Shown here piece by piece: positions 46,584-57,450 of a DNA stretch of 64,000 nt (position 1 is the first letter of the stretch; each line of letters starts with the position of its first letter). The notes under the pieces are model-generated. The model saw nothing but the letters and a program-made list of their open reading frames with translations, did not search any database and had not been told where the DNA came from. Source of the DNA: Pterois miles (lineage: Eukaryota > Chordata > Actinopteri > Perciformes > Scorpaenidae). The translations under genes and the position numbers were made by a program. Where the stretch lies: positions 186,001-250,000 of the forward strand of contig CAMQGK010000647.1 of the NCBI GenBank assembly GCA_947000775.1, given 5' to 3'.

Positions 46584-49500
46584 TTAAATGCTCAGTAATT
46601 AAAAAAACAGCTATAGTAGATAAATGTTATTCAAACAGGAGGAAAACGGTGCTTGTTGGGGACTATTTACAGTGGTGGATGAATACACTTGCACTTACAA
46701 CCGCAGGGCTTTGCTGTTTTTGGTCTTTTCATGGGATTTGTTAATTGAGAAAAATAATAGAATATTATTATACATCTTTGTTGAATACTCGATTCCGATT
46801 GGTCAATTACAGCCTTCTACAGTCTGTTATTTCTTTATAACAGAACGTTACTATATATAACAGAATGTTGCTATGGGCACAGTTCTGATGTTGGACTCTG
46901 GTGGACCATTTTTGTGTCAAATTATTGATTTCCTAACTAAGTAGCTGTGTAATAAGCTGGATAATATACAGTGCTGCATCACCTTGTCAGAGTGTGTTTC
47001 ACAACAATGACCAGCTCGCTGTACATTATCCCTTATTTAGCAGCCTCGTAAAAGCCACAGTCCCGGCTTTACAAAGACATTATTAAAACCAATTCCTGGT
47101 GAGCTATAGTTGGAGAGATTGGCCCTTCAGGTGTAGAATCATGTGCAATAACACAAAAAAATAGTCTTACATTTTATATTTATTTTATGTTCTTTATATT
47201 GTGCTTCAAATGCAGTGTGCAAATGCATTTTTTACATGCCAGTACAAGCATCAAATTAAGCTGCAGCAGTTATGTGTTTTAGTGTGTGACTTATTGGCAA
47301 GAGGCTGGTATGTCACCAATAAGTTTTGCTGTGATGTCTGTCTCAGGTATGCATCACCACAAGCAGCTGTATCACCACAGAGCAAGAGAGGGGCAGGAGG
47401 AGGTGGGCTCTAGGTCTCAGGCTAACCTTATGTGGAACGGAGACCCGGCCAGCCAGTACACAGGGAGGAGTCGTAACTATGCCGACGGGGCTGGAGCCAG
47501 CACGCTTGAGGGCATGGGCTACAGGTAGGCTAGTGTGGTTGAATGCGTGGACATCTGCAAAGGTTTACAGCAAACTGCATGAGCTGTATGTATTCAGATG
47601 GCCTCAACTGTTTGTTTTATCTGTTGGTTCTGCAGTAGTAAAGGTAGCACGCTATCACGGCGAGGCTGTAAGAAGACATCAGAGACGTCCGGCAAAGGGG
47701 ACGAGAGTGGGCGTGGCATGGAGGGCCAAGTACCACTGGAGGATCTGGAGAGAAACCAGAAGATCCTGCAGTGGATGATGGAAGGAGACAGACAAAGGAA
47801 GACCTCGCATGTGTGAGTAACATGTAATATTATGGGTATTACTCATGATTCATTAAAAAAAATCAGAAATTAATTCTTAAAGATATTTTCATGAATACAT
47901 TGAATCATGATTGTTAATTTATTTGAAATATTTTATTGAGGTTGTAATGAGTTCGCAGTGATGTGTCAGTCTAAAAGCTGCGGTAAACATGGAGGACAAC
48001 AGAGGCTTCACTATATCTGTAAACCATGACATGTATGTAAAATTATATTACGTAATGTAAAATTAACAGATTAACGTCAATTAATCCAATAAAAAAACTT
48101 TTTTGTGGCATGCGGGAGCAGCAGAAACAAGCTGTAAGCCACCTTCTCAGTTGATAGAGCAAACTCTCCAACAACCGTTACCTATTTACACATCCAGCAG
48201 ACACGGAAGCAACATTAGCATTCATTTGTAGTCACATTTGTTTCTGATGAACATAAGTCAAATATTTACTCTCCTTTTAGCTCTGTTATTGGCATAGAAA
48301 TAGAATAGGACTAGAACAGACCTTCCCATTTAAGTCTGCGTCGCAGGATTGTGAGAGCGGTAGGTATTTTTATGTGTACCATTGCCATTACAACCGTTGT
48401 AGTAGAGACTTCAATGTAAACCAAATTGTGGAAAGTTGAGGATGTCACTCATGCCAGTGTAACGTCTGCTCATGTAGTTGTGCCAGACTGTCAGTCTCTT
48501 TTACAAGCAAGTAAGTAAGAAAAAAGTATAAATTGGCTTTAACAGACAATGGCTCTGTGACTCCTTAGCTGCTGGCTTAGCGGCAGAGCAACACACTTTA
48601 CAGCCCCACTCACGAGCTGTTCTCACCAACTAACAATGATCGCCATTTTCTTTTGTGCTAGTCAAATGACCGTGGTAAACAGGTCGATGTTCATTCTACT
48701 CAGATTTTATTTCTATGGTTTTTATTCTCCAGCTCCTGAGGGACATATCTGTCTCTTAAGCTGATAAATGCGCCACTATGTTCACCAGCTAGTCGCTAAC
48801 TTTCACTGTCTGCCATTTGGTGCTCAACAGGAAGTGTATGGTTTTATATTTATTTTTTTAGAGCTTCTTTGCTGGAAAAATACACTATGAGAGTGAAAAC
48901 AATGAAGTTGCAGGCCAGAAAAATAAATTAATGAGCGTAAAAAAAGCAATATGCTCTGTAGAGCTGAGGGGATGTCGGAGACGGATGGTGATTTTCGTTT
49001 GGTTCATCACTATGAGCGACCTCATAAAAAAATATAGATTATAACTGCTTTATAGCTGGAGTGAGAAATTTTTTGTCTCCTTCTGCTGGCAGTGAGAGTA
49101 ATAAATGTTTGTAACTGTTTAAAATGACCAACACAGGTCTTCATCAGGGTCACTGTCAGCATTCAGCAGTAGCTTACTATTAATGCTAAAAATAGTATTA
49201 ATAGTAAGCTACTGCTGAATGCTGACAGTGACCCTGATGAAGACCTGTGTTGGTCATTTTAAACAGTCATTGTCATATAAAATAAAGGTAATTTAATTTT
49301 GTTAAAACATTACAGAGTGCTTTGGATTATTTTTGAGGCAGCCTTGCATTTTGTACTTTTTTGAGATAACATTCCACCTATGCAGTGAGCCCTTCACAAG
49401 ACTGAATGAATTAAAAACAGTATAATTTGATTTTGAATTACACAAACGCTTGCCAACCTACTTATGGCATATGCCTGCAGGTGAGTTCGCCATATCTCCC

Positions 49501-52500
49501 CTGCAACCAGGAGCCATCTTTCACTTTCTTTCTTTTTTTTCTGTCTATTTTTTGTTGTTCCAGATTCTTTTGTTCTTTGGATGTTTGTAGAGCTGTAAAT
49601 CAGCATCAATCTCCATGGGAACAACACACTCTTGTTCAGTTTTAGTCATTTGACATTCATTCTCTATCCTCCTCTCTCTCTCCTTTTTTCCAGCGGCAGC
49701 ACCAGTAGCTCGAGGAGGACGGGACCCAGCAGCGAGTCCCCACGTCCGACTTCAGTGGAGCGACCTGGAGCCGTGCACCCCTGGGTCTCTGCCCAACTAC
49801 GCAACAACCCCTCGTCAGTGTCCCCCGCCATCCCCGGCTCATCGTCCACCCAGGTCCAGCCCTCGCATCCTTTCATCCAAGACCCAGCTATGCCCCCCAA
49901 CCCGGCTCCCAACCCCCTCACCCAGCTGGAGGAGGCTAGGAGGAGGCTGGAGGAGGAGAGGAGGAGGAACGCACTACAGCAGGCCAAGCAGAGGTAGGTG
50001 TTGAGTCATTTTTTATGTGTAGTACCCAAAATATCACATATTTGCCTCAGAGGGCTATTACTTCTGTCTGTGTTTAAATGTATTTTTGAATGTTCTGACA
50101 TCTCGTCCTCTCTTAGGCATAAGTCTGGTAAGCGCCAAGTGTGTGAGAACATGACGGTTGCTTACTACTTCTGTGGAGAGCCAATCCCGTACCGAACATC
50201 AGTCAAAGGCCGTGTGGTGACTTTGGGCCAGTTCAAGGAGCTGCTAACCAAAAAGGGCCATTACAGGTGAGAACATGCACATATGGTATTTTCATATTTG
50301 TAGTTTGTAGGACTGGGCAATATGGAGACCATCAAATCACAATTTTTTTACCTTTTTTATCGATTTTGTAGGGTTGACAATTGGTGCTTTTACAAAATAT
50401 TTCCACAATGAGCTTTTTGGTAAACAATCATCAGTGATGTGGATATAATGACTAATGCTGAATTCACACCAGAGCAGCGGTGAAGTGCAGCCTACTGCTA
50501 GCTGCATGCACTGTTTAAGAAAAGCTGCAGCAGCAGCTCCAACCTTAGCGAGCTATGGCCAGTTGATTCTGCGCCAAAGTGTGATCACAAAAGTTAGGGA
50601 AAGTTTAACATTTAGCGGCAAAGTACAGCCAGACAGGGCCAACAACAAACAACAGTAAACAGAGTCCTGTGACTTCTGTAAGTCTGGCCTACACTAACAG
50701 AGATTCTGAAAATGTGAGAGACCTCACACATAACATGTTATGTTAAATTTAATAGTTTTGTTTCTATCGTGTATGGTGAGCAACGATTTGGAGAAAATGG
50801 CACAAAGCACAATAACAGACATTCATGAACAAGAGTCAGACTAAAAAAAGTAAATTTCGCAAAATCTCTCAAGATCAAATGCGTCTTTAGTATAAACAAA
50901 CATGGCGGGTGACGGGCAGGAAGAATAAGCGACGTTAGCTTTTCTGCCACTTTGTAAATTCACAAAGGACGGATGCATGAAGTGATGGAGACACATTAAT
51001 CAAGCTGTCGCCAGAAATCAACAAATTGGTCCTCCAGTTCTGAGTCCATCTTACTGCTTTATGCTTCACATTTTGCATTAGCTCATGCAACAGCTGCGGC
51101 CGCCATGACGGCATTGGTTGTCCTTCTTTCTTCAGTCAGCTTGTTTCTTAACTGGCTGTCGTTCTTTCCCACGTGACTGCGTCATCGCCTGTCCTCTGGG
51201 TTCCCACACACAACAGGAGATCCGATCGTAAATATTTAACATGTTTAATATTTACGATTTGAAATCTGTGCAGCCAGGATGGACTTCCGAGCTAATTGGG
51301 AGATGTAAAAAACACTCTTCACATAGCTCACACCAGGAATATTTGGAACGATAATCTTCAAAAACCATCATAAAGTCAAGGACGATTGCCAGGAGGGGGA
51401 ATCGGGCCCAAAATCGGCTTGATTCTTGTGTAGTGTGTACCAGGCATTACATGCTGGTCTGTGTTACAGAAGAATTTCTTCCTATTTGAAACACATGAAT
51501 ACGCATCCCGACCACAAAAATATGTTATTATTGAGATGAGCCGCAATTCACCGTTGCCTCATGTGAATTTGGCATAAGTGGGGAAAGGTGGATTTTTAAC
51601 AGCTAGAACTAGTCAAGAAATGCAGCCTTTAAAACCAGGAAAAGACGACACTTTATTACAATATCCAAAGTCTAAGATGATATCTAGTCTCATATTATGA
51701 TATTGATATAATATCGATATATTGCCTTTTAGGGATGCTAATTTTGCAAAATTTTCTTAACTGATAGCTGACCTTCGTTAACCGATTATTAACCATTAAC
51801 CAAAAAGATTTGTACCTAGCATGCAGCGGTGCACCAGCTGCAGTATATGAGCACAACAAACCGAGTTCCCAGTTCTCTGTCTGGGAGCGTTAGCAGCCAC
51901 GGTGCTGTGTGTAGTGTTGAGGACATGCAGCCACTTTCCCTGTAAAAGTTTCCACCACATATGAATGATAGAGGTCTGACAAACAGAGTGCGCGTTTGTG
52001 CTACGTTAGTAGCTGCTAGCTTTGCCGGAGGCTTCATGCCCGCTGTAGCGTAACTTCAGCGAGTTTCCGACAGACCATATGTGTTTGTCCATATGTGTGG
52101 GTTTATTGGTGGTGTTATAGCTGTAAACGTAGCTGTAGCAGACAGTGTGTGTACTTTTATTTGTTGGTGAATAAATGCTACGACGCTACAAGCTACAACT
52201 CCTCAGCTGGAAGTCCAGAGCCAACTTCCTGTATCTACACCGGCTCTCTCTTAATGTGGACCAGCTTTTCTCTTTAAAGTGATGAGCTGCTCCTCTGCTT
52301 ATTTCTCAGCTTTTTAATGAATTATTAATATTTCTTTTAAAGTGTTTTAACGATGCCATCACTTGATTAAAATGCTTAATGGTTATCAGTTAAGCAGTTA
52401 ATTATTAAAATCCCTAATTGCCCAGCCCTAATAGTTTGGGTGGGAATGTCACATTTTAAAGGAACAAATTTGTCATCCTTGGACTCTGAAATAATTGAGC

Positions 52501-52649
52501 TTGTCTGTTTTTACGTGTGCAGGTTCTACTTTAAGAAAGTGAGCGACGAGTTCGACTGCGGTGTAGTGTTCGAGGAGGTTCGTGACGATGACGCCATCTT
52601 GCCCATCTTCGAGGAGAAGATCATCGGGAAGGTGGAGAAGGTCGACTGA
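35190..52649 (+). CDS. axin1: Axin-1, complete
   Basis: Scaffold of the cytoplasmic beta-catenin destruction complex (APC, GSK3, CK1). Coding exons: 35190-35810, 39415-39608, 39811-39975, 41772-41906, 42025-42121, 42484-42621, 45454-45838, 47347-47524, 47636-47812, 49694-49993, 50117-50266 and 52523-52649; all in phase, 888 residues. A tankyrase-type RPPVPGEEG lies at 34-42. TPRRPDLDLGYEPEGSASPT precedes the RGS domain (about 110-235; WAESLHSLLDD, DLLDFWFACSGF, LYLEYTR). REPVNPYYAN and DSEQQSMSSDADTLSLTDSS follow. The GSK3-binding segment is about 510-535 (ESILDEHVQRVMKTPG), the beta-catenin-binding helix about 675-690 (NQKILQWMMEG). NPLTQLEEARRRLEEE is a coiled coil, and the DIX domain is about 810-888 (VAYYFCGEPIPYR, EFDCGVVFEEV, KIIGKVEKVD). 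The domain set and order match axin1 rather than axin2 best. The start exon opens at acceptor 35118-35119, with Kozak-like ACATGAG. Confidence 0.97.
36390..36716 (-). repeat. Dispersed repeat, family E inverted partial copy
   Basis: In axin1 intron after exon 35190-35810. TCCTCCGGTCTATGAAATCC, TGCAGATGCCATTAGGAGCA and CACTACTGTCAGGATATA are the reverse complement of 33173-33345. Confidence 0.7.
37155..37345 (+). mobile_element. tRNA-derived SINE
   Basis: TGTAGCTTAGTGCGTAGAG resembles an RNA polymerase III A box. About 45 bp on, GGTTGGATCCCCGGCTCC resembles a B box (GGTTCGANNCC type, with one change). A tRNA-unrelated body follows (TGCGCAAGACACTGAACCCC). A common teleost SINE type in an axin1 intron. 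Confidence 0.75.
37617..37925 (-). repeat. Dispersed repeat, family A inverted partial copy
   Basis: Reverse complement of the right part of family A: AACACCGGTGTT, TTTTACAATAAAAGATG and ACATATTGACCG-like sequence, with TCTGGCCTCTCCGGTTGAGC matching the inverse of 40862-40882. It directly abuts a family B fragment. Confidence 0.7.
37926..38532 (+). repeat. Family B hAT-like element, truncated copy
   Basis: Matches 51830-52416 in order: AGCTGCAGTATATGAGCACAA, AGCCACTTTCCC, CTACGTTAGCGGCTGCTAGC, GTAAACGTAGCTGTAGCAGA, GGTGAATAAATGCTACG and CTGGAAGTCC, ending ATTATTAACATCCCTA. The left terminus is missing. Confidence 0.8.
40249..41408. mobile_element. Element bounded by 51-bp inverted repeats with a nested family A copy
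   Basis: Left arm 40249-40300 and right arm 41358-41408 are inverted copies, 45 of 51 positions identical by hand alignment; both include ATCAGTGTTGATGG on the same strand after inversion. Between them lie a family A copy (40500-41032) and a family B-like terminal scrap (41120-41170). It lies in the axin1 intron between exons 39811-39975 and 41772-41906. No transposase is seen. Confidence 0.7.
40500..41032 (+). repeat. Dispersed repeat, family A copy 2
   Basis: Ordered block match to 13190-13745, ending GTCACATCCCTA. Nested inside 40249-41408. Confidence 0.75.
43060..43760 (+). repeat. Retroelement-like dispersed repeat, interrupted
   Basis: TGGAGGGAATTTCTTCAAAT, GGACTCAAGGATGAACTGAT and TTGGTCATCAAAGGTCAAGG also occur, diverged, at 46365-46450. 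The run is broken at about 43205-43450 by sequence shared with 26825-27300, and resumes at about 43470 with CCATAACTCAAGAATTCATA. Lies in the axin1 intron before exon 45454-45838. Confidence 0.6.
44402..45394 (-). mobile_element. Decayed hAT transposon with BED-finger remnant
   Basis: Ends are imperfect inverted repeats: TTACGGGTGGGACGGTTC at the left against TTAGGGATTGGAACAGTTT read inward from the right. The minus strand at 44823-45165 encodes a BED-type zinc-finger remnant. SAVWEHYRFGV and VVDKTSTVCKHC are in one frame; the partner block LRRHHSGVSVD continues in another, so the reading frame is broken. From family knowledge this is the N-terminal part of a hAT (ZBED-like) transposase. The catalytic and dimerisation regions are absent, so it is non-autonomous. 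Confidence 0.75.
46021..46085. mobile_element. Short retroelement tail
   Basis: AAGATAAGACAAGATGAACC followed by TTTATTAATCCCCAGAGGGA. Diverged relative of 2335-2745. Confidence 0.5.
46115..46300 (+). repeat. Common teleost interspersed repeat
   Basis: Blocks TTCTCATTCATCCAGGTCAT, CTGAAGACGTTTCGCCCCTT and CAAGTGGCTTCATCAGTTC are ones I recognise as widespread in fish genomes. Class uncertain. Next to an axin1 exon, but not coding. Confidence 0.6.
46525..46576 (+). repeat. (CA)n microsatellite
   Basis: Uninterrupted CA repeat of about 51 bp in an axin1 intron. Confidence 0.97.
49114..49267. repeat. Perfect palindrome, 71-bp arms and 12-nt loop
   Basis: The left arm 49114-49184 (starting ACTGTTTAAAATGACCAAC, ending TTACTATTAAT) is the exact inverse of the right arm 49197-49267, separated by GCTAAAAATAGT. 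Checked base by base with no mismatch. It lies in the axin1 intron between exons 47636-47812 and 49694-49993. Flanking sequence diverges immediately outside both arms. Confidence 0.95.
50311..52433. mobile_element. Nested transposon stack in the last axin1 intron
   Basis: Outer element: GGACTGGGCAATATGG at the left and ATTGCCCAGCCCTA at the right are inverted ends. Inside it, a 1,119-bp element occupies 50456-51574, with ends TGCTGAATTCACAC and TGCCAAATTCACAT (inverse of the right end) and a TAA duplicated on each side (50453-50455, 51575-51577), as in PIF/Harbinger elements. A hAT-like family B element occupies 51730-52416 and splits the outer right end at ATTGCC. A further, weaker pair of inverted ends at about 50682 and 51449 suggests a fourth layer. 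Confidence 0.75.
51730..52416 (+). mobile_element. Family B hAT-like non-autonomous element
   Basis: TAGGGATGCTAATT at the left and AATTATTAAAATCCCTA at the right are inverted ends, with TTAACTGATA also conserved. Both flanks read ATTGCC, the start of an 8-bp target duplication that has partly diverged. Second copy at 37926-38532. No transposase. Confidence 0.8.
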
Positions 52650-54116
52650 AATTTGGAAACAGAAAGATGACACAGAATTGGGGAAAAAAAAATTGAAAAA
52701 GAAGATAGGAAGAGAACATTGGGGGTTGGATAGAAATTCAGCTGTGAGAAAACGAGCGAAAGAAAGTAGAAAGAGGGAAGGAGCGATGTGTGACAGAGGG
52801 GAGATCGTGCTGCATGATAGAAGCTCAAGTATTAAGAAGGCGGTTATTTTTACGGACTATCTGGATGTCGGCGTCGTGCCTGGATCAAACCCACATAAAG
52901 CAAAGAAGCTTGGCCATAAGAAACAGAGGAAAGGAACGTAAATTATTTCACCTGTCTTGTCTCCACTGTGGATATTTGAGGAGCGCTGTTAAAATCTGAT
53001 GTCTGACCAGTCTTCCACTTCCACTGCGATGGATGGGGAAAAAGGGTGAGGGGACTGCTGGAAGGAGAGAGGATAAAGTAGTCTTCCACTTCTGCTCTGG
53101 AGGAGTCTGTCCTCCGCAGACCATTACGATGCTGCTACATTACCACGGAAACTTTTCAATCGGTGCTCGGGACAGTAAAGAAAGCAGTTTTTGTTCCATT
53201 CGGGAGTCTCGCTGCCTTTTGCTGTCTCTGTTCCTCATCAGCTGGTGACAAGGGGAGAGGACGGAGGATTTTGGGGGAGTGGAACTTTAGCCTGCTTCTC
53301 CTCTCGTTGACTTCATAGCCTCAAAAACACAAACTTTCTCACCCTTGATTCCTAGATGTCATGTAGTGATCTCTCACATCAACATGTTCAGACAACAGTT
53401 CTCTACATAACTTGTTTACCAAAGCTACATATTTTTGATAAAGACAAGTATCCTAGCTACTTGTTTCATTTTATTTGAATTGTGTATGTACAAGGCAGGT
53501 ACTATTACTTATTAATGCAGCCTAATTTCGTTATATCTCAACTTAATGTTGTTTTATTGTGTATGTTTTGAAGCTAGTTCATTAGTCATTTCAGGGCAGC
53601 CATTTTGTTTGTTTTTCCCCTTCTTTCACACATCCCTGCACCTCACTTCTGTACTGTTTACCTGTGAGTGTGTACTTCTGTTTTCCTGCGCAAAGCATTT
53701 TAATTATAGGCTCCTTTTTTATTCTACACTCAAAAATTCTCATGAAAAAGAGCAGCGCACAGTAAAGGTGTGCCATCTTTGACCACAGCATCTGTTGTTT
53801 TTAACAGGTCACACTGTCACCTCATATACGTCATGTTTTTCTGTACGTAACTCAGTCGCGGTGCCTGCCTGCCTGCCTGGCCAGTGCCATTACTATCTAG
53901 AATGCTTATTCTGAAGCGTGTTGGTGAATGTGAAAGCTTGTGTCATGTTGTACGCCTGAACTCAGCCAAAGAGCATATTGTGCGTCCCGTATGCCTACAT
54001 GCGTGTGTCTGTCTGTGCAGAGTCCAAGTCCATGAACATCCAATGTATTTTTTTCATTATGAGCAAACTTCAGACCTTGTAGCTCAACACTGAGTTTAAA
54101 ATCTGCAGCTTATCTC

Positions 54117-55017
54117 AGAATAGTTTGACATTTTGGGAATTATTTCCTTTCCTGCTGAGAGTTAAGTGAGAAAGTTGACACTCTCACATCTGTACGGCAA
54201 ATATAAAGGGCTGCAGCTGGTTAGCTTAGCTTAGCATAACGACTGAAAATGGGGAAACAGCTAGCCTGGCTTTTGTACAGATTAAACAAACCAGAGTTGC
54301 AACTACTGATTAGTTTTATTATCTATTAATCTGCCAGTTATTTTCTTGATTAACTGATTGGTCTATAACATGTCTTCCCATCACAGCTTTCTAAAAAATA
54401 CCTTGTTTTTTGACTAACACTTAAATACATATAGATTTTCTGTTTACTAGCATATAGGACCAAAAAAAGGCAAATGTGCACAATTTAGAACCTGGAGAAT
54501 GTGAAAAATGGTTGTAATCAGACTTGTTAACAGGCACTTTTCTCAATTGTCAGTTGTTTATTCATTAAGTGTCAGCTGTAGAACAAACTAGCTACTATGT
54601 GTTATCTAGTGGAGCCTTAAAGGTGCTTTAAGATGGGTTTTGTTCCCTTTAGACAGAGCCAGGCTAGCTGTCGCCAACATTCTTTACTCCTGTATGACGG
54701 TAAAGTGAATATCTTTCAGTAGTGGACGAAACAAGATATCTGAGGTCGTCATCTTGGCCTTTGGGAAACACTGATTGACATTTCATAGACCAAACAACTA
54801 CTCAATTAATCAAGAAAAGGATTGACAGATTAATCAACAATGAAAATAATTGTCAGCTGTAGCCCTAGCTGTTTCCCTATGTTTCCAGTCTTTATGCTAA
54901 GCTAAGCTAACTAGCTGTCACTTCATATTTAAAGCACAAACATGAGAATGGTATCAGTCTAACTTTCGGAAGAAATGAATATGAAATAAGCATATTTTTC
55001 CAAGTGTCAAGCTATTC
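54117..55017. mobile_element. Fold-back element in the axin1 3' UTR
   Basis: Long imperfect inverted repeat. The left end GAATAGTTTGACATTTTGG pairs with the right end (inverse GAATAGCTTGACACTTGG). Further in, TTAGCTTAGCTTAGCATAA and GGGAAACAGCTAG pair with their inverses at 54865-54915. Each arm also holds a piece of the 25608-25925 MITE family (54296-54390 and, inverted, 54690-54870). The arms exceed 200 bp. No ORF. Confidence 0.75.
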
Positions 55018-55952
55018 CTTCAAACCTCAACATCAGAAAAACATTAAGCACTGTGCAGACAGCGCACTGATCACACACCAGCTATGTAAGCTGAATGTAA
55101 TTTGACTTTTTTAAACTTTTACCCGCTATGTCCTCAAAGGAAGTCCCTTCATCGGTCCTGTTGTGGCGTCTCGTCTTCAGTATTGTCCTCAAGCTGTTGG
55201 CCTGACTGTTTTGTGTTATCTATGCTGGTAGTTCACTGAATGTGTTCATCAAACAGAGGTCCTACCGTACGTCTTGCAGGAATGTCAAATACGATTTGTC
55301 CTGGGTCTCTGCCCAGTAAGGGAAACATAGGATCAGAAAACATGTTTGTCCTCACTTCAACCCATTATGCCTTCAATATGAAATTTAAAATTTAGATATG
55401 TATTTGTTTATAAAAAAAATGTAATTTTAATAATCACCAAGCATGTTCTTTATAAGGAATGTTTTCCTGATGAGTTGGATTATCTATTTTGTTTTAATGT
55501 TTATGTGCAAACTGCTATGGCCCTCTGATATGTTTTATCTGTCTTATTAGGAAGAACGCCCAGGGACGGTTGAATGACAGCATTTGTTAAGAGTTATTTC
55601 TTGTGATTGTGATTCGATGGACAAAACAAACAACTGCGTCTGTTGTGTCGTCAGTTTGTGTGAAACACAGTGCCTTTATCATGTTATCTTTCAAAATATC
55701 TTTATTGAACCAATCCGTGCTTTTAATGTTAAAAGTTTTTATTTCCAGTCAGTCCCATTGTATTTTTAGCTGCAGTCATGCTTGCTCACTTCTGTTCTGA
55801 TAGATCCTCTGCTGTAAATATGTACATTATCATTTCATATGTGTCTTCAGACCTGCACCATATGTCCACGGTGTTTCTGTTTTTCAAAGGTAAACGCCAA
55901 GATGTCACTGTGCTGGTTCCACTTGTACATTTCTTTTAAAAAGGTACTTCAT

Positions 55953-55971
55953 AATAAAGATGTTGAATAAA
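55953..55971 (+). terminator. axin1 polyA signals (two AATAAA)
   Basis: AATAAA at 55953-55958 and again at 55966-55971, followed by a T-rich region with TGTTCTGTGTT. The best-formed polyA context downstream of axin1. Confidence 0.6.
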
Positions 55972-56699
55972 TCTTTCCTCTCCTTTTATTGTTCTGTGTT
56001 CACATTATTTATCTTATTCCCATAATGTACTTATACCCAACAGCACACATACCTTTTAACTGTCTCTTCTTACCATAAACTAAGACTGTGCCAGCTGGCA
56101 TTTGAACAGAAAATATTCACTTTTCATAGGAGGAAAAGCACCACAAATTTATCAATACTCATACAAAAGTATTAATATTTTGTGCTACATTCTACTTTAC
56201 TTCTCTACAATTCAGGAATAAATGTTGAATACTTTTTACACTACCACATTAAATTGACGGCTGTACTTTAGCTATAGCTACGACTTACCAGAGGAAGATT
56301 TCCTGTGACAAACTTCTGATAAATATAGAAAATTTTATTAAATTTTGTGAGCCACTCAGAAATATATAAACAGCAGATTAAATTGGCTCCAAATTGTAAG
56401 AATAATGGTAAGAAATTTATTAGTATTTCTTTGTCCTTTACTGTAAAACTAGAAAAGCATTCGAAGAGCGCAGACCTCCGCCAAGCACCATAGTTTCCCC
56501 CCATATTGTAATTCACTCCAAAATAAAAATCCTACATTTTTTAAAAATAATTTTATATCAGTGGCAAACATAGAACATATATACAAGACACAACATAACA
56601 CTCACAATACATTAGGCCAAAATGTAAGCGTACCCCCATTTTTTATATAAATTGCTATAAAATCCGGCATCTGAATCAGCCTTTGGGATTTGATAGAAG

Positions 56700-57000
56700 T
56701 ACACATTGTAAATTCCTGAGTCAAATCTCATGAGCTTTGGGCAACAATTACCAGAGATATTGAGAAACTATTTTTTGGGTCCCATTTACCCCAAAGTTAA
56801 CGAAAATTTCAAAGTGATCCAGAATCCAGGATTTCTTCCGGATCACCCCCAAAATTAAATCATTTCTTCCTTTTCACATTTTCGACACACCCTGAAAATT
56901 TCATCAAAATCCATCCATAATTTTTTGAGTTATCTTGAACACAGACAAACAAACAGATAAACGCCGGCAAAAACATAACCTCCTTGGTGGAGGTAATAAA
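56700..57000 (+). mobile_element. Retroelement-like repeat end
   Basis: AATTTCATCAAAATCCATCC, TTTTTTGAGTTATCTTGAAC, ACAGACAAACAAACAGATAA and CATAACCTCCTTGGTGGAGG form a block I recognise as a widespread repeat in fish. Probably a LINE 3' end; class not certain. Confidence 0.55.
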
Positions 57001-57291
57001 AGATGGGGACGTTTAAAGGACTCAATCAAACTCAAGGACCAACAATCCAAACTCAAGGACCACTTGGTAACCTTTTCTGGAGCTTTTAGCCAAATCACAT
57101 GGTCTTCGTGGGTGGATGGAGTTCACTCATTTGTCATAGAGACAGATGTTTTTCTCTGAGGGATTAGGTCAAAGTGCAACTGTGTAGTAATATAAATTTG
57201 TGGTAGACGGTAATGCTAATGAATAAACTGAATGTAAACAGGAATGTAGTAAATGTATATGCATGATCCATTTACTACATGATACATGAAG

Positions 57292-57450
57292 CTTGGGGGC
57301 CATGGATCTTCCAACAGGACAATGATCCGAACATACCTCAAAGTCCACCAAGGCTTGGTTTCAGAGGAAGAAATGGAAGATTCCAGAGTGGCCGTCACAG
57401 TTTCCTGACTTGAACCCCGTAGAAAATCTCTGGTGGGATTTGAAGAAGTA
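57292..57450 (+). pseudogene. Tc1/mariner transposase fragment
   Basis: Translates to the last part of a Tc1-type DDE transposase: WIFQQDNDP in one frame, then TSKSTKAWFQRKKW, IPEWPSQFPDLNPVENLW and WDLKK in the next. A one-base loss near 57330 separates the two frames. QQDNDP contains the second catalytic Asp and VENLW the final acidic residue of the DDE triad. The N-terminal DNA-binding region and terminal repeats are not found nearby, so this is a dead fragment. Confidence 0.85.

Larger units (their letters stand above)
52650..55985 (+). other. axin1 3' UTR
   Basis: About 3.3 kb from the stop codon to two polyA signals, AATAAA at 55953-55958 and AATAAA at 55966-55971. No other gene intervenes. 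It contains the fold-back element at 54117-55017. ORFs here, including those starting at 52582 and 52790, lack splice or family support. Upstream polyadenylation is possible, so the distal end is inferred. Confidence 0.6.

Noticed and set aside
52582..52999. ORFs downstream of the axin1 stop
   Set aside because: Antisense-like or shifted readings of the last exon and 3' UTR; no start context or homology.
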